NCBI GenBank assembly: GCA_029264955.1 | Contig: JARHYC010000016.1 | Location: 1 to 63,491 of the forward strand | Length of the DNA stretch: 63,491 nt | DNA from: Faecalibacterium sp. | GTDB taxonomy: Bacteria > Bacillota > Clostridia > Oscillospirales > Ruminococcaceae | Direction: 5' to 3' | Part shown: one piece after another, positions 53,090-62,727 of the stretch | Position numbering within the stretch: position 1 is the stretch's first letter | How the letters are laid out: the number at the start of each line of letters is the position of its first letter | Made by a program: the position numbers and the translations under genes | Notes under the pieces: model-generated | What the model was told of the DNA's origin: nothing | Databases searched by the model: none | What the model saw: only the letters and a program-made list of their open reading frames with translations

Positions 53090-53920
53090 TTACTTTTTAT
53101 GTCCACCGTGATGGTGCGGTACAGAAATATGTCGACTAGCACTTTGCTGTTGATTGTTGCTATTGGATTTATGAATAGCTTCTTTAGGTATTCCTTTTTT
53201 CTTAGCTTTTTTTCTGTTAGCTGCGTCATATTCCAGAGGAATAGAAGCCAGTGTATTGATGCCCAGATATTTCTCTACATCTGCTGCATTCTTGATCGTA
53301 TCATCCATCATGAATCGAATGACAATTACACCCACGCTGAGAACCAAACCCATCATTCCGCCCAAAATCGTATTCTTTGATGTACTGGGAGATGCAGGAT
53401 ATTTCGGAACTACAGCCTGTTCCACAATAGAGGGAGCATCAGTAGCCATTACTTCTGCTACACGAGTGCTCAAGGACTGAGCCATCGCATTACTGATATC
53501 AGCAGCTAACTGGGGATCTGCATTGGTTGCTGTGATCTTTAAAATACGACTGTTACTCAAATTTTCAACACGGATGGAACCAGCCACAGCTTCATATGTG
53601 GTATCCAGATTCAACTTTTTAATTACACGCTCAATAACTGGACGGCTCGTTCCCAAAATTTGAAAGTCAGATGCTAACTGTGCACCAATCTGTAAGTCTG
53701 CCAAAGATGTAACACTCGTAGTCTGTGTAAAGACATAAATTTGTGAAGATGCATTATACATCGGCGTAATGAGCATCTTTGTTGCTGTTGCTGCCATAAC
53801 AGCACACAAGAGTACACATACAATCACTGCAACAATATGCCGCCGAATTGCGTAAAGCAGTTCCATCAAATCAATCTCTGTTTCCACTTGATTGAATTTC
53901 TTTTTCTCTTGTTTTTCCAT
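53090..53920 (-). CDS. cpsC: Capsule chain-length regulator/kinase activator (CpsC/Wzz-like)
   Basis: 276 residues from ATG 53920. EIDLMELLYAIRRHIVAVIVC precedes TM1 (about 27-47), an extracellular Wzz domain (about 48-180) ends PKYPASPSTSKNTILGG, and TM2 (about 186-206) follows. The cytoplasmic tail is Lys/Ser/Gln- and His-rich (HISVPHHHGGHKK), unusual for CpsC. Activates CpsD and sets polymer length. Promoter just upstream. Confidence 0.9.
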   Translation of the reverse strand: MEKQEKKKFNQVETEIDLMELLYAIRRHIVAVIVCVLLCAVMAATATKMLITPMYNASSQIYVFTQTTSVTSLADLQIGAQLASDFQILGTSRPVIERVIKKLNLDTTYEAVAGSIRVENLSNSRILKITATNADPQLAADISNAMAQSLSTRVAEVMATDAPSIVEQAVVPKYPASPSTSKNTILGGMMGLVLSVGVIVIRFMMDDTIKNAADVEKYLGINTLASIPLEYDAANRKKAKKKGIPKEAIHKSNSNNQQQSASRHISVPHHHGGHKK

Positions 53921-53981
53921 GAAATTTCTTATGCTCCTGTTCTTCGCCTTAGGTAAATACAAATGCCTACATATTTTCTTA

Positions 53982-54010
53982 AGAATAAACGAACTGATAT
54001 ATCCTGTCAA
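53982..54010 (-). promoter_or_regulatory. Sigma-A-type promoter of cpsC-srtB-LCP
   Basis: On the minus strand, TTGACA (54010-54005), 17-bp spacer, TATTCT (53987-53982), about 60 bp before the cpsC start. Confidence 0.75.
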
Positions 54011-54291
54011 GATTATCTTTCATATCAATCGGAGTCTACTATTCCTTTACAATTCCGCAGGAATCTCTCTTTTGAGCGGCTTGAATCAGTGATTGTCTCT
54101 CACCTAAATCGCACATGCCTTATTGTATTAAAGACTTCATCAAAATTAATTTTCTTCTGTGTAAAGTAGTTTTATTCCTTGAAGGCTTTGTCAAACCCAT
54201 CTACCTTGATATGATTTTTTCCCTCTAATCAGCTCAACAAACGGAAAAGCGTACACACTTTTCCATACTTCTATTTGTTTGCTATATCGTC
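54011..54291 (-). other. Intergenic region between capE-like gene and cpsC
   Basis: About 280 bp, AT-rich; no gene or clear terminator. It separates polymer-assembly genes from glycan-synthesis genes. Confidence 0.45.
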
Positions 54292-55341
54292 TTACTTAAC
54301 CACCTCCACAGCCTTCAACTCATCCTGTACATAGTCAGTAGTAAGAATTTTCTTCACAGTTCCTTCTACATCCAAGCGCTGCGTGTTGTGACTGGTATAG
54401 GCCTCGTCCGCCATAGTATGTACAGCACCATTTACCACAAACTTATCATAGTTCAGATCACGGCTATCTGCCGCTACTCGATAGTAGTTACCCATATCCT
54501 CGCTGCGTAGGCACTCCTCTCTCGTCATAAGAGTCTCATACAGTTTCTCCCCATGACGGGTACCGATAATATTAGTGCCCGTGTCACCGAATAACTGCTG
54601 CACAGCTTTTGCCAAATCGCCAATGGTAGAAGCATCCGCCTTCTGAATGAATAAGTCTCCCGGATTAGCATGCTCAAACGCAAACTTAACCAAATCAACA
54701 GCCTCGTCCAGATTCATCAAGAAGCGAGTCATCTCTGGATCAGTGATAGTGATGGGCTTACCAGCCTTGATTTGGTCGATGAACAGAGGAATGACAGAAC
54801 CTCGGCTGCACATAACATTACCATAACGAGTGCAGCTGATAACAGTGTCACCATGCTCAGCTGCAAGACGAGCATTGGCATAGATGACATGCTCCATCAT
54901 AGCCTTAGAAATGCCCATTGCGTTGATTGGATAAGCCGCCTTATCTGTAGATAGGCAGACAACACGCTTAACCTTATTTGCAATTGCTGCGTGCAGCATA
55001 TTGTCGGTACCCATGACATTGGTCTGCACCGCCTGCATAGGGAAGAATTCACAAGAAGGCACCTGTTTCAAAGCCGCTGCATGAAAAATGTAATCAACAC
55101 CGGGCATAGCATCAGCAATGGACTGTGCGTTACGCACATCACCTATGTAGAATTTCACCTTGTTTGCATATTCGGGAAATCGAGCTTGTAAGTCATGACG
55201 CATGTCATCCTGCTTTTTCTCATCGCGGGAGAAAATACGAATCTCACCAATATCTGTGGTGAGAAAATGTTTAAGTACTGTATTGCCAAAAGAACCAGTA
55301 CCACCGGTAATCATAAGCGTTGCTCCCGAAAATTCAGACAT
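54292..55341 (-). CDS. capE: UDP-GlcNAc 4,6-dehydratase (CapE/PseB-like)
   Basis: 349 residues. NAD-binding TGGTGSFGN (12-20); INAMGISKAMME, in which the usual Tyr-x-x-x-Lys has Met in place of Tyr, as in inverting 4,6-dehydratases (PseB, CapE, FlaA1); GDVRN and TRYGNVMCSRGSVIP. Product would be a 4-keto-6-deoxy aminosugar, from which FucNAc or similar is made. CapF- and CapG-like partners are not in this window and may lie beyond it. AAGGAG upstream. Confidence 0.9.
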   Translation of the reverse strand: MSEFSGATLMITGGTGSFGNTVLKHFLTTDIGEIRIFSRDEKKQDDMRHDLQARFPEYANKVKFYIGDVRNAQSIADAMPGVDYIFHAAALKQVPSCEFFPMQAVQTNVMGTDNMLHAAIANKVKRVVCLSTDKAAYPINAMGISKAMMEHVIYANARLAAEHGDTVISCTRYGNVMCSRGSVIPLFIDQIKAGKPITITDPEMTRFLMNLDEAVDLVKFAFEHANPGDLFIQKADASTIGDLAKAVQQLFGDTGTNIIGTRHGEKLYETLMTREECLRSEDMGNYYRVAADSRDLNYDKFVVNGAVHTMADEAYTSHNTQRLDVEGTVKKILTTDYVQDELKAVEVVK

Positions 55342-55482
55342 AATTATTTCTCCTTTTCATATTTCATTTATTTGTTTTAATCTGTATAGTGCTAATTTCA
55401 GATGTTTTTAACAGACACATTTCTCTTATACAAATACAACTTCATAATTTTTTCTTCACATCGATCCGTTTCACTATATTAT

Positions 55483-56898
55483 TTACCCATCATTTTTTCT
55501 GCTTCGAACTATTTTCACAGTGTATCGCACTAAATCTCTGTTCCAAATTATGAAAGCAATAATAGACATACTTCCCAGTATCCATAATGGAATTGTATCA
55601 AGATAGGAAATATATATACTTATCACTATACAAGTAATAGCGCTAACAAGCTGTTTATTTATTGGTTTCAAACGAACTCGCTTTTTAATTCCATATGCTT
55701 GAATCACCACAACAATAATATAACTAACTGCAGTTGCAATTGCAGCACCAATTGTTCCCCAAGCATTAATCATTGCAAAGTTTAAAATAACATTTAATAC
55801 TGCTCCGATTAAAGTAGCCATTAACAAATGTGTTGTATTTTTTTCTGCAATGTAAAAAGCTCCCCAAAACACACCGATTGCACCTGCAAAAAAAGCAGCA
55901 ATCAACGGCGGAGAATATACCCACGCTCTTTGGTATTCTAGTCCAACATAAATACTGAGCACCGTACGATTGACCAACAATAATCCTAATGTGGCCAACC
56001 CCATCAAGAAAATGAGATAACGATACATATTATCATAAAATTCACTGCTATCATTGTTTTCGTGCTCGTTTATTGCAGACATTTGCCACGATTGCATAAT
56101 AATTGTAGCGACAACATTCAATAATGTTGGTAATTTATATGCTACTGCATACAAACCATTTTCTGCATTACCACACATTGAACTCACAAAAAAGCGATCA
56201 GATGTATTGATCACATTCCATAATAGCGCATTTGGAATTAGTACAATACTAAACTTCAGCATCTCTGATGCTAATTTTTTATCCCAGAGTTTAATAGTAC
56301 ACTCTTTTCTCAGTTTACCTAATAGCATTGCCATACCAGATGTTATGACTGGTGATAAAAGCATGGATAGCTTATATCCTGCCACCCCCCAACGCAGTAC
56401 TACAATAAACAATATATTTAGTGATGCAACAAAGAACGCCGAAAGGAATCCCAAAAACGAATATAATTTTATATTTTCTTTTCCTCGAATATAGCAAAGT
56501 ATAATCGTCATGTATTCCTGTAATATACAATAAAAGTAAAGGAAACCTGAATTTTTCTCTATCACTGGAACTAGGCTAAAAATTGGCATCAACAATCCAA
56601 ATAGCAAAGATGATATTAAAAATATTCGTAAGCCTATTGACAATATCAGTTTGTGGTTTGCTCCTTTATCTAGGCAAAACCGCATAATTCCTTCATGTAT
56701 TCCAACCGCAACAAAAGGAGAAACCATTCCTGCAACAGACAACAGCAAATCTATTTCACCATATTCTTCTGGTAGCAATATATTTGTATAGAAAGGAACC
56801 ATTAGAAATCCAATTAGTTTTGTCCCCATACTACCAAATAAAAAAGCGATGACATTTGAAAAAAAGTACTTATACCTCTTTTTATCTTCTGTATTCAT
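55483..56898 (-). CDS. Polysaccharide flippase Wzx
   Basis: 471 residues, ATG 56898 (GGAGG upstream). About 14 hydrophobic segments, starting GSMGTKLIGFLMVPFYTN and with LLPEEYGEIDLL, the usual pattern of MATE-like oligosaccharide flippases. Moves undecaprenyl-PP-linked repeat units outward. AT-rich codons. Overlaps the preceding gene by 17 nt. Confidence 0.92.
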   Translation of the reverse strand: MNTEDKKRYKYFFSNVIAFLFGSMGTKLIGFLMVPFYTNILLPEEYGEIDLLLSVAGMVSPFVAVGIHEGIMRFCLDKGANHKLILSIGLRIFLISSLLFGLLMPIFSLVPVIEKNSGFLYFYCILQEYMTIILCYIRGKENIKLYSFLGFLSAFFVASLNILFIVVLRWGVAGYKLSMLLSPVITSGMAMLLGKLRKECTIKLWDKKLASEMLKFSIVLIPNALLWNVINTSDRFFVSSMCGNAENGLYAVAYKLPTLLNVVATIIMQSWQMSAINEHENNDSSEFYDNMYRYLIFLMGLATLGLLLVNRTVLSIYVGLEYQRAWVYSPPLIAAFFAGAIGVFWGAFYIAEKNTTHLLMATLIGAVLNVILNFAMINAWGTIGAAIATAVSYIIVVVIQAYGIKKRVRLKPINKQLVSAITCIVISIYISYLDTIPLWILGSMSIIAFIIWNRDLVRYTVKIVRSRKNDG

Positions 56899-58171
56899 TA
56901 TTTCCTCCACTCTTTGCTATTTTTCTATACACCTCCAACGTCGTTTGTTTTACTCTAATCGAATCAAATCTTTTTAAAGCTGTTTGCTTTGCATTTGCGC
57001 CAAAGTTCTGGGCACGTACATCATTCTCAAAAAGATCACATATATAGTACGCTAGCATATATGGCTCATCAAAAGGATACAAATATCCATCTATTTTATC
57101 TCGCAACATGTCTTGTACACCGCCAACACAAGATGCGACACATGGAACTCCTAAAAGCATTGCTTCTCCAAGCGAATTCGGCGAATTCTCAATACTAGAG
57201 GGTAACACAAACACATTACACTGCATATACTGACTCAGCATACCTTGTGCATTCAGCATACCTGTATATGTTACCTTTTCTGTAGGAATTTGCAAATTTC
57301 GGATTAATTTTTGAAGGTATCGTGAATATGTGGTTTGTTTGATTTTTTTTATTGCCGAATCGCAAGTTAAGATGTCTTGACCTGCAACTACAATTTCAGC
57401 ATCTGGATACTTTTTTAACACAATCGGAAATGCTTCTAATAGCATATGGAAGCCTTTCAATGGATACGTTCCCTGGCTGACAAAAATACGATGCCGTTTT
57501 GTCTTTGATAAATCCCACTTGTGCTGAAAGAAAATAGGATTCAAAATTTCTCCACAATAAATATATTCAACCTTAGGATTTATTTGTTTCACACAGGCAT
57601 AGTCCCATGTCGTTCGCCCTGTTACATACTTCAATTCTGAAATCATCTTTTTTTCGAATTGTCCAAAACGCAAAAAGTTATTTCTTTCTTTTAGTGGACC
57701 TCCGCGCCTGATAATATCCCCAAGCGTCTTTCTACTAAATTCACACGAATCTACCCCACCGAAATAATGTTTTGCGCAATAACTAACCATACCTGTAATG
57801 GATGCTACTGTTTTATCCTTTCCTGCTAATTCAAGTAATCGAAGATCATGCTCCCGTTCAGTTCCCATGATATGAACTACATCTGGATTAATAATTTGCA
57901 GCATCCTTCTCAAATCTTCACACATTTGTTCATTACACGAGTTTAATCCAGGTACCCTGATTGGTAACGAACAATAAGACACTTCATTCAATTCTTTAAT
58001 TTCTAAGCTTTGGGCAAAATCTGCATAGAACGCTACAAATAATTCAATCTCATGAGAACCTTTCAGCTCGTTGACTAGATTTTCTACCCATCCACCTCCG
58101 TAGACACCGCTATTGCGATTAAAGCATAGCATCCCCTCAGATGTGGGAGACCCCATTATCAGTACTCGCAT
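56882..58171 (-). CDS. Glycosyltransferase family 4
   Basis: 429 residues; AGGAG upstream. N-terminal half GSPTSEGMLCFNRNSGVYGGGWVENLV, C-terminal GT-B motifs RIFVSQGTYPLKGFHMLLEAFP and SSIENSPNSLGEAMLLGVPCVAS (the E-x7-E). Adds one sugar of the capsule repeat on the cytoplasmic side. Donor and linkage not readable. Confidence 0.9.
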   Translation of the reverse strand: MRVLIMGSPTSEGMLCFNRNSGVYGGGWVENLVNELKGSHEIELFVAFYADFAQSLEIKELNEVSYCSLPIRVPGLNSCNEQMCEDLRRMLQIINPDVVHIMGTEREHDLRLLELAGKDKTVASITGMVSYCAKHYFGGVDSCEFSRKTLGDIIRRGGPLKERNNFLRFGQFEKKMISELKYVTGRTTWDYACVKQINPKVEYIYCGEILNPIFFQHKWDLSKTKRHRIFVSQGTYPLKGFHMLLEAFPIVLKKYPDAEIVVAGQDILTCDSAIKKIKQTTYSRYLQKLIRNLQIPTEKVTYTGMLNAQGMLSQYMQCNVFVLPSSIENSPNSLGEAMLLGVPCVASCVGGVQDMLRDKIDGYLYPFDEPYMLAYYICDLFENDVRAQNFGANAKQTALKRFDSIRVKQTTLEVYRKIAKSGGNNEYRR

Positions 58172-58172
58172 T

Positions 58173-59117
58173 TTATCTCCTTAGAATCTCTTGATCAATT
58201 TTATCTAGTATTTCATCATTTACTGTCATATCAAACTTTCTTGCAAACAGTTCTTTTCTTGCTTTAAGCATATCAAAGTTATCCACAGTTAGGATAAAGG
58301 GATGTCCTGTAGCTTGGTGCGTATCATCAAAAAAATAAGCATACGTCATACAGTTTTGCAAGATCTCGTATGGATTATTGACTGTAACAAGCTCTTTCAA
58401 AGTTGATCGCATTGTCATGGTCTGAAAAAAGCTTTCCTCTGGCGTGTTCTTTAACTTAAAAGCTTTTACAATATCTGTATTTGCATCAACCTCGCTGATG
58501 CAAAGCTCCACAACTTGCTTGGGAAGAATCCACCATGCTGAACCTCCATAAAGGTCACAGCCGATCTTCGTTAATCGTTTATATGGTGATTTCATAACAA
58601 ATGTAACTATAACTTGCACAGCATATATTGGTAACAACAGAATTTTTCTTAGTTTTTTATTTTTTGTAATCTTTTCAACTTTTCGATAATAGCAGTTAAA
58701 ACGTATCCACTTAAATCCAGAATAAACCCAATTATCTTTTCTTAAGGGCGTGCAATCAATCAAAGGCGTCGGATATTGCTCTTTTAGATATTGTTTGATA
58801 TAAGATACTGGTTTTATTAAGTAGTCTTGTCCACTTAACAGTATAAAATAATCATACTGTTCCACCATGTAAGCTTTTTTTAGCAATGCTATTGTTATCT
58901 CGCACAAGCTCCATGTATCTAAAAAGCCAGAAATTCTTTGATCTAGAACCGTTACATATGGCGATGACTTCTTAATAGCCTCCAATTCTTTTTGCGATAT
59001 ATTCCATTTTTTATCCAAATGGACATATACATCAATCTCATCGTCTTTCAATGCACGAATTAAACGAACTAATTGATTGGCATTCTTATGTGCCATAACT
59101 AATGCTGCAAGTCTCAT
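58173..59117 (-). CDS. GT14-type beta-1,6-N-acetylglucosaminyltransferase-like
   Basis: 314 residues. Begins AALVMAHKNANQLVRLIRALKD...YVHLDKKW, then YDYFILLSGQDYLIKP and GSAWWILPKQVVELC: the fold and spacing of GT14 core-2/I-branching enzymes. Bacterial members make branches in surface glycans. It would add a sugar, perhaps GlcNAc. Two bases from the next gene. Confidence 0.85.
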   Translation of the reverse strand: MRLAALVMAHKNANQLVRLIRALKDDEIDVYVHLDKKWNISQKELEAIKKSSPYVTVLDQRISGFLDTWSLCEITIALLKKAYMVEQYDYFILLSGQDYLIKPVSYIKQYLKEQYPTPLIDCTPLRKDNWVYSGFKWIRFNCYYRKVEKITKNKKLRKILLLPIYAVQVIVTFVMKSPYKRLTKIGCDLYGGSAWWILPKQVVELCISEVDANTDIVKAFKLKNTPEESFFQTMTMRSTLKELVTVNNPYEILQNCMTYAYFFDDTHQATGHPFILTVDNFDMLKARKELFARKFDMTVNDEILDKIDQEILRR

Positions 59118-59120
59118 TAA

Positions 59121-60317
59121 TCATTCCTCACACCAAAATCTTACCGGATAATAAATCCATCCATAAAAAGTTATTGTATTAAAAAAGACACGCCAAAATA
59201 TGGTTTCTGTGCTTGCTGATAAAATCATAATAAAAAACAACAAGAGATATTTTCTTGCCATAACTTTAGATCCCAACCAATATCCCCTCAAATGGATCAC
59301 AGTAAAGGGAATACCCAAGCACAAAAAACTATGAAGTATGGAATTCCATAATGACTGATTATGGTTTACCCATCTTTGAAAAGACATTCCAAAGAGATAA
59401 GGAAATCCTCTATCTGGAAAAAGGAGATATTTTGCCTTATTTAAAGATAACCTATCAATAAATCCTAAATTATCGCCAAATTCTCGTGTAACTTTTGATA
59501 TAAGTCCTTGTAACAATCCAGTACTGTTTCCAATAAAGATTACCGTGCAAACCGCAACTGGAACAATAATCCACTTATGCTTCAAACTTTTTATCCACAC
59601 ACTGAAGAATGTCAGCAGGATAATTCCCATTAGAAAAATTCCTGTTGTTGAAACTGTAGTAATAATTGTTATTACCAGAATCATGAAGTGTAAGCTAAAT
59701 TTCTTTTGTCTTTTTTGCTGCTCTTCTTCCAGTAAAAAGAATAGTCCAATATTCAAAAACATTTGATAGCATCCCGGTTCCCAACAGATACCTGAATTTC
59801 TAGATGCCAATACTAGTGATCCGTATCCTTTTGCTGACATGAATACGTATATTCCAGCATTATAATAGTCTACTGAAGCACTACCAATTGTCAGCGGAAA
59901 AAGTTTTACTATACCCGGCGCCAATAATCCAAGCATAAAGAAAACGATTGAAACTGCCGCAAAAAACGAAATGATTTTGATATATTTCTCCTTAAAATTC
60001 TCTATTGGAATGACCGCCGCACAAAACATGCCTATTGATAGCTGCATCACAATTGCAACATACGTTGTGATACTGTCTGCCTGCATTAGAGGAACCAGTA
60101 TTATAAAAAAAGACATCAAAAACCACGCTCTAAAAGATCGGTATCTTAATGTATAGTGATACTTTCCCATACAAAGGCAAACCCCAAGTGTAATCAGAAA
60201 AAGTACTGTAATTTGCAGACTATAATTGGTATAGCTAAATGCGCCTCCTGTGATATAGTAAAGTGCTATAATCAGAAAATATTCTATTATGTTTTGTCTT
60301 TCCTTACAATTTATCAT
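59121..60317 (-). CDS. O-antigen/capsule polymerase Wzy
   Basis: 398 residues, about ten transmembrane helices with a large external loop in the middle containing SRNSGICWEPGCYQMFL, a motif seen in Wzy/EpsG-like polymerases. Little sequence conservation is normal. Joins repeat units on the outer face of the membrane. Overlaps the glycosyltransferase gene by 14 nt. Confidence 0.8.
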   Translation of the reverse strand: MINCKERQNIIEYFLIIALYYITGGAFSYTNYSLQITVLFLITLGVCLCMGKYHYTLRYRSFRAWFLMSFFIILVPLMQADSITTYVAIVMQLSIGMFCAAVIPIENFKEKYIKIISFFAAVSIVFFMLGLLAPGIVKLFPLTIGSASVDYYNAGIYVFMSAKGYGSLVLASRNSGICWEPGCYQMFLNIGLFFLLEEEQQKRQKKFSLHFMILVITIITTVSTTGIFLMGIILLTFFSVWIKSLKHKWIIVPVAVCTVIFIGNSTGLLQGLISKVTREFGDNLGFIDRLSLNKAKYLLFPDRGFPYLFGMSFQRWVNHNQSLWNSILHSFLCLGIPFTVIHLRGYWLGSKVMARKYLLLFFIMILSASTETIFWRVFFNTITFYGWIYYPVRFWCEE

Positions 60318-61503
60318 TTATCCTCCCAGATTTGCTATCTTTAAGATAATTGGTAAAAAAATCAACAATTTTTTTACCGTGACAATTCCACGATTTTTTA
60401 TCCAAAACAGTTTTTCTAGCTTTAGAAGCTTTTTCGTAATAAAATCCAGGATTTTCTATCAAAATTCGGTATATTTCTTTTGCCCAATCTTCTGGTGACT
60501 CAGATTTTGAGAAATTAACATAATTTTCGTACTCTTTTGGGATTCCTTCGAGCTTATTTGATAACACTGGAACTCCTGCGCAAATATACTCTAACACTTT
60601 TGACGGAAAGGTATATTTTGTCGTAAAATCGTCTGCACAGCGGGGACAAATTAGTAAATCTGCCTGTTGCTGAATTTGAAGCATTTCATCGTTACTAACA
60701 CGTCCATGATAACAGATATTGTGGCAATCATGAACTACGTTCTGTACAAGGGTGCGCAGTGGACCATCTCCATAAATATGCAATTTTATAGATTCCTCTT
60801 TAAATCGCTTCATTGCCTCTAGAATTAGTTCTATTCCTGAAAGTTGATTCAATGTACCTGAAAACACAATATCTTTTGTTTGCTTATTTTGTTTCACTAC
60901 TGTTTTCTTCATATAGTCGTTTGGATCACAACCAGCCTCAATAGTAATATGTGGTTTTCCTGGGGCAAAATCTCTTGTAATGCTTTCTGTTAAAGTAATT
61001 AATACGTCAAACTTATCTATAAGTTTTTGCTGCAGTTTATCTTCTATTGTATGAAGAACACTTTTTTTCCTTTGCAAAGGCAAATCAGCCACAATCGAAG
61101 CACATTTTGCTTTTTTTAGTTTTGACATCCATAAAACTGGTAATGCGAACATGCTCATCGTATTGTATACTACGATAACTAAGTCATCATCTGTCTTTAT
61201 TTTCCATAAATTTCTGAGCAGATTTGCAAAGATAGACAATTGCTTAATTCCCAAAACATTTATATATGGAAGCGTCCTTATTTCAACATCTTCGTCGTAA
61301 TATGTTTTTGTATTTACAAACAACGGCTTATCATTGCCTTTCCACATGCCATAGGGCTCTACTGAAATAACTTCAGTGGGGACTTCTGCATGGATGAAGC
61401 CCTTCACAAAGCCCATTTGCATTTTGTTGCCTGCCACAGATGCATCTGGTAAACTTTTTAATGTCTCGCGATCCACAAGACTCCCGACAAAAACTATTTT
61501 CAT
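60304..61503 (-). CDS. Glycosyltransferase family 4
   Basis: 399 residues; AAGGTG upstream. N-terminal FVGSLVDRETLKSLPDASVAGNKMQ, C-terminal TTKYTFPSKVLEYICAGVPVLSNKLEG with the GT4 glutamates. Likely adds one residue of the repeat. Acceptor unknown. Confidence 0.88.
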   Translation of the reverse strand: MKIVFVGSLVDRETLKSLPDASVAGNKMQMGFVKGFIHAEVPTEVISVEPYGMWKGNDKPLFVNTKTYYDEDVEIRTLPYINVLGIKQLSIFANLLRNLWKIKTDDDLVIVVYNTMSMFALPVLWMSKLKKAKCASIVADLPLQRKKSVLHTIEDKLQQKLIDKFDVLITLTESITRDFAPGKPHITIEAGCDPNDYMKKTVVKQNKQTKDIVFSGTLNQLSGIELILEAMKRFKEESIKLHIYGDGPLRTLVQNVVHDCHNICYHGRVSNDEMLQIQQQADLLICPRCADDFTTKYTFPSKVLEYICAGVPVLSNKLEGIPKEYENYVNFSKSESPEDWAKEIYRILIENPGFYYEKASKARKTVLDKKSWNCHGKKIVDFFTNYLKDSKSGRINDKL

Positions 61504-61509
61504 CTGCTT

Positions 61510-62667
61510 TCACCTTAACCATGGACACTTTATATTTCTATCCGCTGTCTCATTACCAATAGCCAAATTCAGTATATCTACAAAATATTTTCCAACTACT
61601 TCTTCACTAACTTGAGTCTGAAACTTTTTTGCCGATTCCTTCCATTCTTCCCGAACACTATTGTTTTCGATTGCTTCCAATAATATCTGCCTAAGTTCGT
61701 CAACATTACCCGCTTTAACAACAACTCCAGCATGACTTCGTTCGATCAACTCCTGACTTCCTGCTTGATCGGTTGTAATACAGCCAATCCCTGCCTTTAT
61801 TGCCTGATAAGGTGTCATGTTCCATCCATCGTATAAGCTAGGTGCCACACAAAAATCATACTCACTCATTTTATCAATTGCTTCATTTGATAGCCACGTT
61901 CCACAATAGTTGATATTTTCTGTTTTTTTGCACCACTCAATTACTTCCTCTGCCTGCGCGCCGTATCCGCCAACAAAGTCAATTGTCCATTTAGTAGACG
62001 TTATTATGTCTTCTAGAGCATCCATCAAAATCCTAACACCTTTGGTTGCATATTCAAATCGTCCCAAATATAAAATCCGAACATCGCTAACACTTTTTTC
62101 GTTCCGTGAAACGGCGCATTCAGCTAGTGGTAAATACATAAATGGAAATATTCGATTTTCTTTCCATCCATAGGATGCGTATACCTTTTTTGCACCCACC
62201 CCCATTGTTAAAACAGCTTGAAACATTGTGCCGTATTTTAAATTGTAATACCTGTACAAAATGGGATACAGAAATCCTTTTATGGCTTTTTTAAGCTTTC
62301 GCCCATATAAGGATGGTGATTCCATAATCAAAATGCAGCTATTTTTCGAGCGACCTTCCTTTTTAAGTTGATCAAGGAAAATTCTGTGCTTACCGCGTAT
62401 TCCTGAAAATATATGTATTGCATCTTCTTGGAGAAGTTGTGTGATTAACTTCTGTTGCTCCTGTAATTCTTCCGGACCTGTTACAAATGTAATTTTGTCA
62501 GTTAAGTCCGCTTTCCATGCACACTTCTTTCGATCTGCCTCCAGCTTATTTGCACTAACAATAAATACTTCGTTCTGCCATTGTTTTGCAATATAATGCA
62601 GCAAACCAGACTCAACATCCACTGGTACGTCACGCCACCACACTAGTTTTTTATCGGTAACACTCAT
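61510..62667 (-). CDS. Glycosyltransferase family 4
   Basis: 385 residues from ATG 62667 (GGAG seven bases upstream; the frame is open to 62712). Starts VWWRDVPVDVESGLLHYIAK; GT-B C-terminal motifs RILYLGRFEYATKGVRILMDAL and SLYDGWNMTPYQAIKAG. Catalytic E-x7-E form is altered, so substrate prediction is not possible. Confidence 0.85.
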   Translation of the reverse strand: MSVTDKKLVWWRDVPVDVESGLLHYIAKQWQNEVFIVSANKLEADRKKCAWKADLTDKITFVTGPEELQEQQKLITQLLQEDAIHIFSGIRGKHRIFLDQLKKEGRSKNSCILIMESPSLYGRKLKKAIKGFLYPILYRYYNLKYGTMFQAVLTMGVGAKKVYASYGWKENRIFPFMYLPLAECAVSRNEKSVSDVRILYLGRFEYATKGVRILMDALEDIITSTKWTIDFVGGYGAQAEEVIEWCKKTENINYCGTWLSNEAIDKMSEYDFCVAPSLYDGWNMTPYQAIKAGIGCITTDQAGSQELIERSHAGVVVKAGNVDELRQILLEAIENNSVREEWKESAKKFQTQVSEEVVGKYFVDILNLAIGNETADRNIKCPWLR

Positions 62668-62727
62668 ACTTTGTCTCCGTCTTGTATCCATCTTGTTCAG
62701 CCCTTGAAACATAAAATGTTATCCGCT

